The notes under the pieces: model-generated | Database searches by the model: none | What the model was told of the DNA's origin: nothing | The model's input: the letters and a program-made list of their open reading frames with translations, nothing else | DNA from: Aureimonas frigidaquae | Lineage (GTDB): Bacteria; Pseudomonadota; Alphaproteobacteria; Rhizobiales; Rhizobiaceae | DNA length: 59,692 bases | Reading direction: 5' to 3' | NCBI RefSeq assembly: GCF_001463905.1 | Contig: NZ_BBWR01000013.1 | Coordinates: 1 to 59,692, forward strand | Shown: positions 43,841 to 50,675 of the stretch, piece after piece | How the letters are laid out: every line of letters begins with the position of its first letter | Position numbering within the stretch: position 1 is the stretch's first letter | Program-made: the position numbers and the translations under genes

Positions 43841-45208
43841 ATGACCCAGATCATCCGCATCTCCGATCCCCTTGCCGGCCAGCGCCGCAACGAGCCGATC
43901 ACCTTCAGCGTCGACGCAGATCTCGACGCCCCCCTGTGGTGGGCCCGGACCGAAGCGGGGGAACGCGTCCTGTGCCAGCGCCTGAACGTGCAGGACGAAC
44001 CCGGCAGGACGCGCTTCATCGCCTGCGTCAGCTTCGAGGGGAGCACGGCCCTGACGCTGGAAACCCCGGTCGAGGCGGAAGACGTCGCCACGCTGGCCGG
44101 CATCCGCGAGTTGAAGGGGCGAGAGCCGGACTGTTTCGTGCGGCTCGATACGCAGGCCTTCGATCTCGAAATGTGCTCTGGCACCGCCGGGGGGCTCGGC
44201 TCCTCCAAATGGGGCCTGCGCCACTTCCGCTCACTGGGCGACGGGTTCGAGCTTCTACCCTCGGGCAACAATGCCATCGGCGGGTTCTACGGCCCCTTCT
44301 TCACGCCGGAGAACGGTCTGATCAATCCGCCGGAGCATACGGTGGTCCGTATCGAGACGATCGAGCATGGCCCGGTCCTGCATCACTACCGCATGCACGG
44401 CACCATCCCCGATGGTCTCCTGGACGAGCTGAAGGGCAAGAGTTTCGCCATCGACTGGCGCTTCACCTACGGTACGCCCTTCTTCCAGCGGCGCTACGTG
44501 GTCGACGATTTCCAGACCGTCATCAATGGCCGGTCGGTCACCAACAAGATCACCGTGGGGGACGAGTTCGAGGGCGGCGTCGGCGAGCTCGTCTTCGACC
44601 GCTTCGCCGCCTATGGCGGCACGCGCTACCGCTCGGGCGATCCCTATGCCGGCGAACTCGTCGCGATGGTGGCCGATACGGTGGCCCATTCGCAGAACCA
44701 GAACCCCAAGTTCGACGAGTTCCGCACCCAGCTGTCCGACATCGAATCGGCGCATTGGGACCTGTACTGGCGCCTCTTCTGCGCCTGGGAAAAGGTGCTG
44801 GGCGAGGACGAGATCCGCGAACGGCTCGCGCGCGTACGTGCCGCCTCGCACGTTCTGGCCGATCTGCCGGACCAGCGGCCCTGGACACTGACGGACAAGC
44901 CCGTCGACGTGTCGGCGGTGCCGCACGAGACGATCTTTCCGGGGCCGGCCTCCAAGACGGTGGAGTACCACGAGGCGTCCGGCCGGGCGATGGTCTGGTG
45001 GACCTCCGCGCCCTCCGGCGCCTTCCAGATCGTCCAGCGCCGGCAGTCGGGCTGGGTGAACTGGGGCTCGAACGGCGAGAACGAATGCCCGGAGCTTCCC
45101 GTCGGCGTCGACATCAAGACGGCCTATGGCCGCTTCGCCGAGAGCTGGCAGGCGGTCGCCGACCAGTTGGAGACGCCGCCGACCGTCACGCTCGAAACGC
45201 GCCCGTGA
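43841..45208 (+). CDS. Conserved-looking protein of unknown function at the end of the sugar operon
   Basis: 455 aa, no signal peptide, no membrane helix, so cytosolic. The composition is rich in aromatic, Gly and charged residues, with predicted beta structure through most of its length. Pieces such as SSKWGLRHFRSLGDGFELLP, NNAIGGFYGPFFTPENGLIN and the HWDLYWRLFCAWEKVLG helix look conserved, and His/Glu/Asp clusters (RIETIEHGPVLHHYRMHG) could be catalytic or metal-binding. I do not recognise the family. It starts 79 bases after the permease gene, which suggests that it is an intracellular enzyme acting on the imported sugar (an epimerase, lyase or hydrolase with a jelly-roll or galactose-mutarotase-like fold is a guess). 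A TTG twelve bases upstream is an alternative start. Confidence 0.7.
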   Translation: MTQIIRISDPLAGQRRNEPITFSVDADLDAPLWWARTEAGERVLCQRLNVQDEPGRTRFIACVSFEGSTALTLETPVEAEDVATLAGIRELKGREPDCFVRLDTQAFDLEMCSGTAGGLGSSKWGLRHFRSLGDGFELLPSGNNAIGGFYGPFFTPENGLINPPEHTVVRIETIEHGPVLHHYRMHGTIPDGLLDELKGKSFAIDWRFTYGTPFFQRRYVVDDFQTVINGRSVTNKITVGDEFEGGVGELVFDRFAAYGGTRYRSGDPYAGELVAMVADTVAHSQNQNPKFDEFRTQLSDIESAHWDLYWRLFCAWEKVLGEDEIRERLARVRAASHVLADLPDQRPWTLTDKPVDVSAVPHETIFPGPASKTVEYHEASGRAMVWWTSAPSGAFQIVQRRQSGWVNWGSNGENECPELPVGVDIKTAYGRFAESWQAVADQLETPPTVTLETRP

Positions 45209-45293
45209 CCGTGCCGCCCTTGCCTCCGAAAGGGGCAGAGGGGGGCGGGAGCCTGGAGTCCGATGGGAGATTGAACAGGCGCGCGCCGGACCG

Positions 45294-46490
45294 TCAGCGG
45301 CGCAGGCGCCGCGACACCGCCCACATGCCGGCCGCCGCAACCAGCGCATAGGCGCCCATGGCGGCGAGCTGGAGGTCGTAATCCACCCCGGCGTCGATGA
45401 GGTAGCCGGTCAGGCCGGGGCCCGCCGCGCTGGCGAACACCATGGTCGCCACCACGACGGAGCGGATCGCACCCAGGTGCCGCGTGCCATAGAGCTCCGG
45501 CCACATCGCGCCCGACAGGGTGGACGAGAAGCCGTTGCTGACGCCCATCAATGCCATGAAGAAGAAGATTGCAAAGGGCGCGGTCACGAAGGCGGCAATC
45601 AGGCTTGCCGCCGCAAGCGGCAGCAGGAACAGGGGCAGGACCCGCAGGGCGGACAGACGATCGATCAGCCATCCCGCAAACAGTGTGAAGGTGACGTTGG
45701 CCACCGACATGACGGCAAAGCCGGCTGCGAAAAGCGTCAGCGGCCAGCCGCGCAGCTCCGTCAGATACACCTGATGGAAGAAGATCGTGGTCGCCACGAA
45801 GGGCGGCGCCAGCACGCCAGCCGAGATCAGGTAGAAGTTCGGATCACGCAGCACCTGCGCAAGCGTCCAGTCCCGCCCGGCCTCTTGCGCATGCGCGACG
45901 GGACGGGTCAGCGGCACGCGATCGCGCCGCAGGAGAATGAGGACGGCGGGGAGCGCGACGAGAAGCAAAACCGCCGTCCCGGTGAACCAGGACTGCCGCC
46001 AGCCGATCGCCCCCGCCACCAGCACGAAGAGGAACGGGAACGCTGCTTCCCCCGCCTGCTGCCCTAGATTGACGAGCGATACGGCGCGCCCCCGATTGGC
46101 CACGAACCAGCGTCCTGTGGCCGTCAGCGCAGTCTGGGTCATCATGCCCTGACCGAACAGGCGCAGGAGATAGAGCGACAGGACGAGGAAGGGCAGGGAT
46201 GTCGACAGGCCCATGGCCACCGTCGCGGCCGCCAGCATGAGGATCGTCCCGGCTGCCACGCTCACCGTCGGGTATCGGTCCATGACGCGGCCGAGAAAGG
46301 GCAGCGTCAACGCGCTTCCGAGGGTCGCCAGCATATAGAGCCCGCCGAAAGCACCATGCGTCAGGCCATAAGCTTCGCGGATGCCCGGGTTCGACAGCGA
46401 GATGAAGAAGGTCTGCCCGAAGGACGAGAACAGCGTGAGCAGGAAGCCGCCCGCCAGCCACCGAGCGTTATCGGCGATGAACCGCCCCAT
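45294..46490 (-). CDS. Major facilitator superfamily transporter
   Basis: 398 aa with twelve predicted membrane helices in two bundles. The loop 2-3 MFS motif is TLPFLGRVMDRYPT (about 59-72), of the GxxxDRxG type. It has a short N-terminus and a basic C-terminal SRRLRR tail. The sequence style (GIREAYGLTHGAFGGLYMLA) is that of the oxalate/formate or multidrug-type MFS branch; substrate unknown. Convergent with the sugar operon and preceded by a 19-bp palindrome that is probably its operator. Confidence 0.82.
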   Translation of the reverse strand: MGRFIADNARWLAGGFLLTLFSSFGQTFFISLSNPGIREAYGLTHGAFGGLYMLATLGSALTLPFLGRVMDRYPTVSVAAGTILMLAAATVAMGLSTSLPFLVLSLYLLRLFGQGMMTQTALTATGRWFVANRGRAVSLVNLGQQAGEAAFPFLFVLVAGAIGWRQSWFTGTAVLLLVALPAVLILLRRDRVPLTRPVAHAQEAGRDWTLAQVLRDPNFYLISAGVLAPPFVATTIFFHQVYLTELRGWPLTLFAAGFAVMSVANVTFTLFAGWLIDRLSALRVLPLFLLPLAAASLIAAFVTAPFAIFFFMALMGVSNGFSSTLSGAMWPELYGTRHLGAIRSVVVATMVFASAAGPGLTGYLIDAGVDYDLQLAAMGAYALVAAAGMWAVSRRLRR

Positions 46491-46527
46491 GCGATGTGTT
46501 CCGTTCGTTCAATAACCTGGCGTGTGG

Positions 46528-46546
46528 GTCGATATCGGATATCGAC
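46528..46546. promoter_or_regulatory. Perfect palindrome upstream of the MFS gene
   Basis: GTCGATATC-G-GATATCGAC, a 19-bp inverted repeat with a single central base, 38-56 bases before the MFS start codon. The position and symmetry fit a repressor operator (TetR, MarR or GntR type). No regulator gene is adjacent, so the binding protein is unknown. Confidence 0.5.
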
Positions 46547-46591
46547 GACTCCCAAACGCGTAACTTGAAAATGACAGCAATTCAACTAATC

Positions 46592-46628
46592 TGATAGCAC
46601 TGATGTCACTCTACAGACGGTGCTATCA
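46592..46628. promoter_or_regulatory. FitAB-type operator: 9-bp inverted repeat with 19-base gap
   Basis: TGATAGCAC (46592-46600) and its exact reverse complement GTGCTATCA (46620-46628) flank a 19-base spacer and end one base before the antitoxin ATG. FitAB complexes bind inverted repeats of this kind with both antitoxin dimers, so the promoter and ribosome-binding region would be covered by the toxin-antitoxin complex. Confidence 0.68.
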
Positions 46629-46629
46629 C

Positions 46630-46884
46630 ATGCCTGCCGTAACCATTCGCAACTTGTCCGAAGAGACACACCGAGCCCTCAAGTTGCGCGCGGCACATCA
46701 TGGCCGCAGCGCCGAGGCGGAAATGCGAGATATTCTGGACGCGGCGGTTCGCCCCGCCAACCGCATACGCATCGGTTCCGCCCTGTCGGCCCTGAGCCGC
46801 GATGCCGGCCTGACCAATGCCGATTTCGAGTCGTTGGAACAGGCCCGCGACCGCACGCCCACCAAGCCTATGAGCTTCGAATGA
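46630..46884 (+). CDS. FitA/VapB-like antitoxin (ribbon-helix-helix)
   Basis: 84 aa. The N-terminal Arc-type ribbon-helix-helix reads AVTIRNLSEETHRALKLRAA (3-22) followed by HGRSAEAEMRDIL, the FitA signature. The C-terminal tail, rich in Asp and Arg, would wrap the toxin active site. Overlaps the toxin gene by ATGA. Together they form a type II toxin-antitoxin system. The start ATG at 46630 is fixed by the RHH and by the operator that ends one base before it. Confidence 0.88.
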   Translation: MPAVTIRNLSEETHRALKLRAAHHGRSAEAEMRDILDAAVRPANRIRIGSALSALSRDAGLTNADFESLEQARDRTPTKPMSFE

Positions 46885-47315
46885 TCGTCCTCGACACCAA
46901 TGTCGTTTCCGAGGCGATGAAACCGGAGCCGGCTCCGGCCGTGCATGACTGGCTGGACGAGCAGGCCGCAGAGACCCTGTATCTTTCCAGCGTGACTGTT
47001 GCCGAACTTATGTTCGGCATCGGCGCGCTGCCTGATGGGCAGCGAAGAGAAAAACTCGCCGCCGCACTCGACGGAATGCTCGACCTGTTCGACGGCCGCA
47101 TCCTCCCCTTCGATACCGAAGCCGCCCGTCATTACGCAGCCTTGGCCGTCACGGCGCGCAAGGCCGGCAAGGGATTACCCACGCCGGACGGCTATATCGC
47201 TGCGATCGCCGCCGCGAACGGTTTTGCCGTCGCGACGCGGGACACCATTGCCTTCGAGGCAGCGGGTGTCCCCGTTATCGACCCGTGGGCGAAGGGACAC
47301 TCGGCTTCGGCATGA
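46881..47315 (+). CDS. FitB/VapC-like PIN-domain toxin ribonuclease
   Basis: 144 aa. The PIN-domain acidic residues are all in place: D5 (MIVLDTNVVSE), E42 (VTVAELMFG), D103 (TPDGYIAAIA) and D121 (ATRDTIAF). Mg2+-dependent endoribonuclease, kept inactive by the antitoxin. Length and the DTNVVSE/TPDGYIAA motifs are those of the FitB clade. Intact, unlike the VapC remnant 300 bases further on. Confidence 0.88.
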   Translation: MIVLDTNVVSEAMKPEPAPAVHDWLDEQAAETLYLSSVTVAELMFGIGALPDGQRREKLAAALDGMLDLFDGRILPFDTEAARHYAALAVTARKAGKGLPTPDGYIAAIAAANGFAVATRDTIAFEAAGVPVIDPWAKGHSASA

Positions 47316-47619
47316 ACCCGTCCGCTAGGTACGCTCAAAACGCACGGACGCGTCCACACCTACTGGCAGAATGATCTTGCGCTTGCCTTAGCCTGTTCTG
47401 CGCCCCAGACCTGAGAGGTCTTTCTCCGATGACACGCTTTCCAGCTGAAAACTGGAGAGATGGATGGCTGCTTTTTAGTAATCGACAGTGTCTGGCGGGC
47501 TATGCGGGACCCGGATGAGAACTATACCTACTCCATAGCCCTCCAAGGCCCTCTATAGAACGACAAAAGGCTGATCATCGGGTCCTTAGCTACAGTCGAT
47601 CCGGGAGACATCATCCTGT
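47316..47619. other. Gap without a recognisable gene
   Basis: No coding frame, repeat or RNA gene stands out. The base composition is lower in GC than the metabolic part of the window. Probably decayed sequence between TA modules. Confidence 0.4.
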
Positions 47620-47774
47620 TATTGCGCCGCTGCTGGCTCCTGATGATCGTTACTTCGGCTCCGGCGTCAGCTGAGATGATCAGCTCATCTTCGGACCTCT
47701 GGCGCGGTATGCAGAGACTGCTTCCGACTCATTGAGCAGAATGGCCATCATACCGAGGTGTCGATAACCATCAT
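47620..47774 (-). pseudogene. Frameshifted VapC-type PIN toxin remnant
   Basis: Reading from the ATGs at 47774/47771, which overlap the antitoxin stop exactly as in intact pairs, the first codons give MVIDTSV. After a frame change the text continues as MAILLNESEAV, and after a further one as EDELIISADAGAEV. These match, in order, the first two regions of VapC toxins of the kind M-V-I-D-T-S-A-x-x-A-I-L-x-x-E-x-E and A-D-x-x-I-S-A-A-T-x-x-E. Later regions with the remaining acidic residues are not seen. The toxin is therefore broken and truncated. Confidence 0.65.
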
Positions 47775-48031
47775 CGCGGCAAGCCGGTCTCGTCGTCATA
47801 GAGAAAATCCTGGCTGCGGGCGGCTGAGAGACCCGCCGACGCCTTCGCTGCACCGGACTTTCGAAGCGCATCGAGAAGAACCCGGCAATCTTTGACGGAT
47901 GGAACAGTGTGAACCGGCACGAGCCGCACGGCGGCATGACCATGGCGGGTCAGCACCACGTCCTCGCCAGCTTCGGCACGGCGCACCAGTTCTGCCAGTT
48001 GGGCCCTTGCTTTCGTAATAGATACCCTCAT
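47771..48031 (-). CDS. Phd/YefM-type antitoxin, now without a working toxin
   Basis: 86 aa. MRVSITKARAQLAELVRRAE opens the Phd fold, followed by GEDVVLTRHGHAAVRLVPV, the usual beta-hairpin. The C-terminus DFLYDDETGLPR is the tail that binds VapC-type PIN toxins in Phd-VapC pairs. The frame is intact, but the toxin frame that overlaps its stop is broken, so this is an orphan that could still repress its own promoter or neutralise related toxins. The start ATG at 48031 has a GGAAGCTCC-type upstream region; an earlier in-frame codon at 48076 is less likely. Confidence 0.8.
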   Translation of the reverse strand: MRVSITKARAQLAELVRRAEAGEDVVLTRHGHAAVRLVPVHTVPSVKDCRVLLDALRKSGAAKASAGLSAARSQDFLYDDETGLPR

Positions 48032-48085
48032 GGAGCTTCCTTTCGGATGACCCAATAGACCATCTTCATGCGACACGCGTCCGTA

Positions 48086-48293
48086 TCAATCGCGAACGTG
48101 TCGCCGCTTCCCTTCGGCAAGGATACCTGCATCCATCCGCGAGATCGACTTCGGCTTTCCCCCTGTAAGGCAGCGCGCCGAAGACATCTTCCGGCCGCGT
48201 TGCAGCAAAGGTCGGCGCGAATTTCTGCACGGCGTCGTCAGCCGTCGCCCCACCTGTCAACGTCATGCCGGGCTTCTGCTCGGTATTGATCAT
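48086..48293 (-). pseudogene. Degenerate AbrB/VapB-type antitoxin C-terminal remnant
   Basis: One frame reads DVFGALPYRGK, a typical end-of-domain segment of AbrB-type VapB antitoxins. Just afterwards the frame shifts by one base (within AGGGGGAAAG near 48155-48165), and the other frame then gives SRMDAGILAEGKRRHVRD and a stop, the usual C-terminal tail of the same antitoxins. The N-terminal DNA-binding swapped hairpin is missing. Remnant of a TA pair, stacked head to tail with the Phd/VapC remnant. Confidence 0.55.
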
Positions 48294-48541
48294 CAGCCCT
48301 CCTTCGCGATGCGAGCCAAGCATGGATAACCCAACGCGGGTGATGCTCAAAGGCTGCTACGGGAGCGCGTGGTGGGCATCGGCGAAAGTCCACGCATCCG
48401 CCGGAAGAAAGCGGCTTCGGTACATGCTTGCCTTTGGGAAGGGATCGGCGGCTTGCGAAAACCCGTCAATAACACGGTAAATCAGTATATTAGTCGCATT
48501 CTGTTGTTTCCATTTCCGGCCGCTCCAGCGATACGCTGCGG

Positions 48542-48775
48542 ATGTCAAAACCTCCGCGTAAATCCCGATCCACCTCGCCCACGAACTCCAACCCTGCAGT
48601 CTCCAGCTCCAAGCGCCGCCCGAAACACGACGTGTCCACCTGGATCGTCACGGACGACTGGCCCGATGAGGTGCCGATCACCGAAGCTGAGATCGAGGTG
48701 TTCGAGCGCTACTTCGGCGATGTCTTCGATGAGATGTTCGGTTCCATCGATCCGATCGACCGGTCAAAGCCGTGA
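48542..48775 (+). CDS. Small protein coupled to the serine recombinase
   Basis: 77 aa. The first 30 residues are Ser/Pro/Lys/Arg-rich and probably disordered, then VSTWIVTDDWPDEVPITEAE and an acidic helix (IEVFERYFGDVFDEMFGS). I do not recognise the family. The stop overlaps the GTG start of the recombinase gene, so the two are translationally coupled; the small acidic protein might be an accessory factor (for example a directionality factor), which is inference. An AT-rich TATATT at 48486-48491 could be its -10 element. Confidence 0.6.
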   Translation: MSKPPRKSRSTSPTNSNPAVSSSKRRPKHDVSTWIVTDDWPDEVPITEAEIEVFERYFGDVFDEMFGSIDPIDRSKP

Positions 48776-50319
48776 CCGGCGTAGGGAGCAGCGCGGCCCA
48801 GCGGGTTGCGCTTTACCTGCGCGTCTCCACGACGCGGCAGGCACAGCACGACGTCTCTATCCCCGATCAGCGTCAGCAAGGCGAAGCCTGGTGCGCCGCG
48901 CATAGGCATCAGCTTGTCGACACCTTGGTCGATGCCGGGGTCTCCGCCACCAGCGATCGCCGACCCGAGTTCCAGCGTCTGATCGAAGCGGCAAGCGGAC
49001 GGCCTGCGCCGTTCGACGTCATCCTCGTCCATTCTTTCAGTCGGTTCTTCCGCGACCATTTCGAGCTGGAGTTTTATATCCGCAAGCTGGCTCGCAATGG
49101 GGTGAAGCTGATCTCGATCACCCAGGCGGTAGGCGATGATCCGATGCATGTCATGATGCGCCGGGTGATGACCCTGTTCGACGAATATCAGTCACGCGAG
49201 AACGGCAAGCATACGCTCAGGGCCATGAAGGAGAACGCCCGGCAGGGTTTTTGGAACGGAGCGCTGCCGCCGATCGGATACCGCATCGTCGAAGCCGAAA
49301 AGCGCGGCGCCAAGGTCAAGAAGACATTGGCCATCGATCCCATGCACGCCGACACAGTGCGTATGATCTACCGGCTGGCGCTGTCGGGTGATGGAACCAC
49401 CGGGCCAATGGGCGTCAAGGCGATCGTCGGATATCTCAACGACCGGCGAATCTTCACCCGCGACGGAGGACGCTGGGGCGTCGGCCAGATCCACGCGATA
49501 CTGACCCGAACGACCTATGTGGGCGAGCATCGGTTCAACAGACGCGGTAAGGACAGGGTGCGCAATGCGGATGATGAGGTCATCACCGTCGCTGTGCCGA
49601 CGTTGATCGATCAGGCAACGTTCGACGCCGTTCAGACGCTGTTGCGCGACCGTAACCCGAAGACACTTGTGCCGCATCTCATCAGCAGCCCGAACATGCT
49701 GACCGGCCTGCTGCACTGCGCGCAATGCAGCGGTCTCATGACCATGCGGACCGGTAAGGCCGGGCGCTATCGCTATTATGCCTGTCAGAAGGCGGCGCGC
49801 ACGGACACCGCCCGGTGCACCGGCATCGCGATCCCGATCGATGCGCTCGACACGCTGGTCGCCCAGCACATGATAGGCCGGCTGCTGGAACGGAAGCGTA
49901 TCGAGGCTATTTTGACGATGATCCTCCAACGTCGGCAGGCGCAAATAGCGCGGGACGGAGCTGGCCGGCTCGACGAACTGAACCGATGTGCCGAGGAGGC
50001 GATGCTTCGCCTACAACGGTTGCGCAAAGCGATTGAAATCGGTGCGCTCGACCTCGAAGACCCATCGTTGCAGGAGCGCTTGGCCTCCCTACGGTCATTA
50101 CGAGCCCGAACGGCGGAGGAAATCGCGAGCCTTCAGGCCGAGCTCGACCGATCGGGCGCCGTGACGGTGTCAGCATCGATGCTGAGCGCGGTCATCGAGA
50201 CGGCAGGTCAGCGCCTGCTGGAGCGAGGGGACGGCTTTCGCCGCGGATATGCCTCCGCCTTTGCCGGGCGGATCGTTGCCGAGGCGGACAAGGTGCGGGT
50301 TACGTGCACGCAGTCATGA
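48772..50319 (+). CDS. Large serine recombinase (site-specific integrase/resolvase)
   Basis: 515 aa. The N-terminal catalytic domain (about 10-155) has the nucleophile S19 in YLRVSTTRQ and the HSFSRFFRDHFELE segment with the conserved Arg pair. The Recombinase domain (about 175-290) contains GFWNGALPPIGYRIVE. A zinc-ribbon follows at about 318-350, with CAQCSGLMTMR and, later, C residues in YYACQKAARTDTARC. A C-terminal coiled coil (about 400-465) completes the large-serine-integrase architecture. It uses Ser-mediated strand exchange between att sites without homology. The GTG start overlaps the upstream small gene. Probably moved the defence operon located immediately downstream. Confidence 0.93.
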   Translation: MTGVGSSAAQRVALYLRVSTTRQAQHDVSIPDQRQQGEAWCAAHRHQLVDTLVDAGVSATSDRRPEFQRLIEAASGRPAPFDVILVHSFSRFFRDHFELEFYIRKLARNGVKLISITQAVGDDPMHVMMRRVMTLFDEYQSRENGKHTLRAMKENARQGFWNGALPPIGYRIVEAEKRGAKVKKTLAIDPMHADTVRMIYRLALSGDGTTGPMGVKAIVGYLNDRRIFTRDGGRWGVGQIHAILTRTTYVGEHRFNRRGKDRVRNADDEVITVAVPTLIDQATFDAVQTLLRDRNPKTLVPHLISSPNMLTGLLHCAQCSGLMTMRTGKAGRYRYYACQKAARTDTARCTGIAIPIDALDTLVAQHMIGRLLERKRIEAILTMILQRRQAQIARDGAGRLDELNRCAEEAMLRLQRLRKAIEIGALDLEDPSLQERLASLRSLRARTAEEIASLQAELDRSGAVTVSASMLSAVIETAGQRLLERGDGFRRGYASAFAGRIVAEADKVRVTCTQS

Positions 50320-50501
50320 AGGTTCCGCACTTCAGGCAGGTAACGGTAGTTCTGCGCTGGAATCCAATCTCCTGCTGGTGGCACTGAACGCCTGAAAGTC
50401 GACTCCCGCTTTGGCTCAATCAGAATGTCCGCAATGTCGGGCGAAATGCTCTTTTCTTTCAACCCATTGTGGCTAAAATAGCTCTAACTCTGGAGGGGCA
50501 C

Positions 50502-50675
50502 ATGCAGCACATGTCGGCGCGCGACGCTAAGAATGGCTTTGGTCGGCTGATTGATCTGGCTCGGGCAGCCCCTGTCTCCATAGACAAATACGGCAGACCT
50601 GTCGTGGTCGTGCTGTCGGTGGAGGAATATGAACGGCTTTCGGGCCAGGCCGAAAAGAACGGAACCAATGCCTGA
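50502..50675 (+). CDS. Phd/YefM-like protein heading the type I restriction operon
   Basis: 57 aa (68 if a GTG at 50469 is used). MSARDAKNGFGRLIDLARAA is the Phd DNA-binding start, and VSIDKYGRPVVVVLSVEEYERL is the hairpin plus helix of the family. The C-terminal toxin-binding tail is very short. The ATG at 50502 has an excellent GGAGGGG site; TAAAAT at 50474-50479 may be the -10 of the operon. Its stop overlaps hsdM by one base (TGATG). No toxin gene is adjacent. Probable role: autorepressor of the restriction operon, or an antitoxin that guards it. Confidence 0.82.
   Translation: MQHMSARDAKNGFGRLIDLARAAPVSIDKYGRPVVVVLSVEEYERLSGQAEKNGTNA

Noticed and set aside
46500-48540. Search for a direct repeat of the tRNA-Ser 3' end as attL
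   Set aside because: No stretch matching the GGAGGGAGGGGG-type 3' end was seen on the left side.
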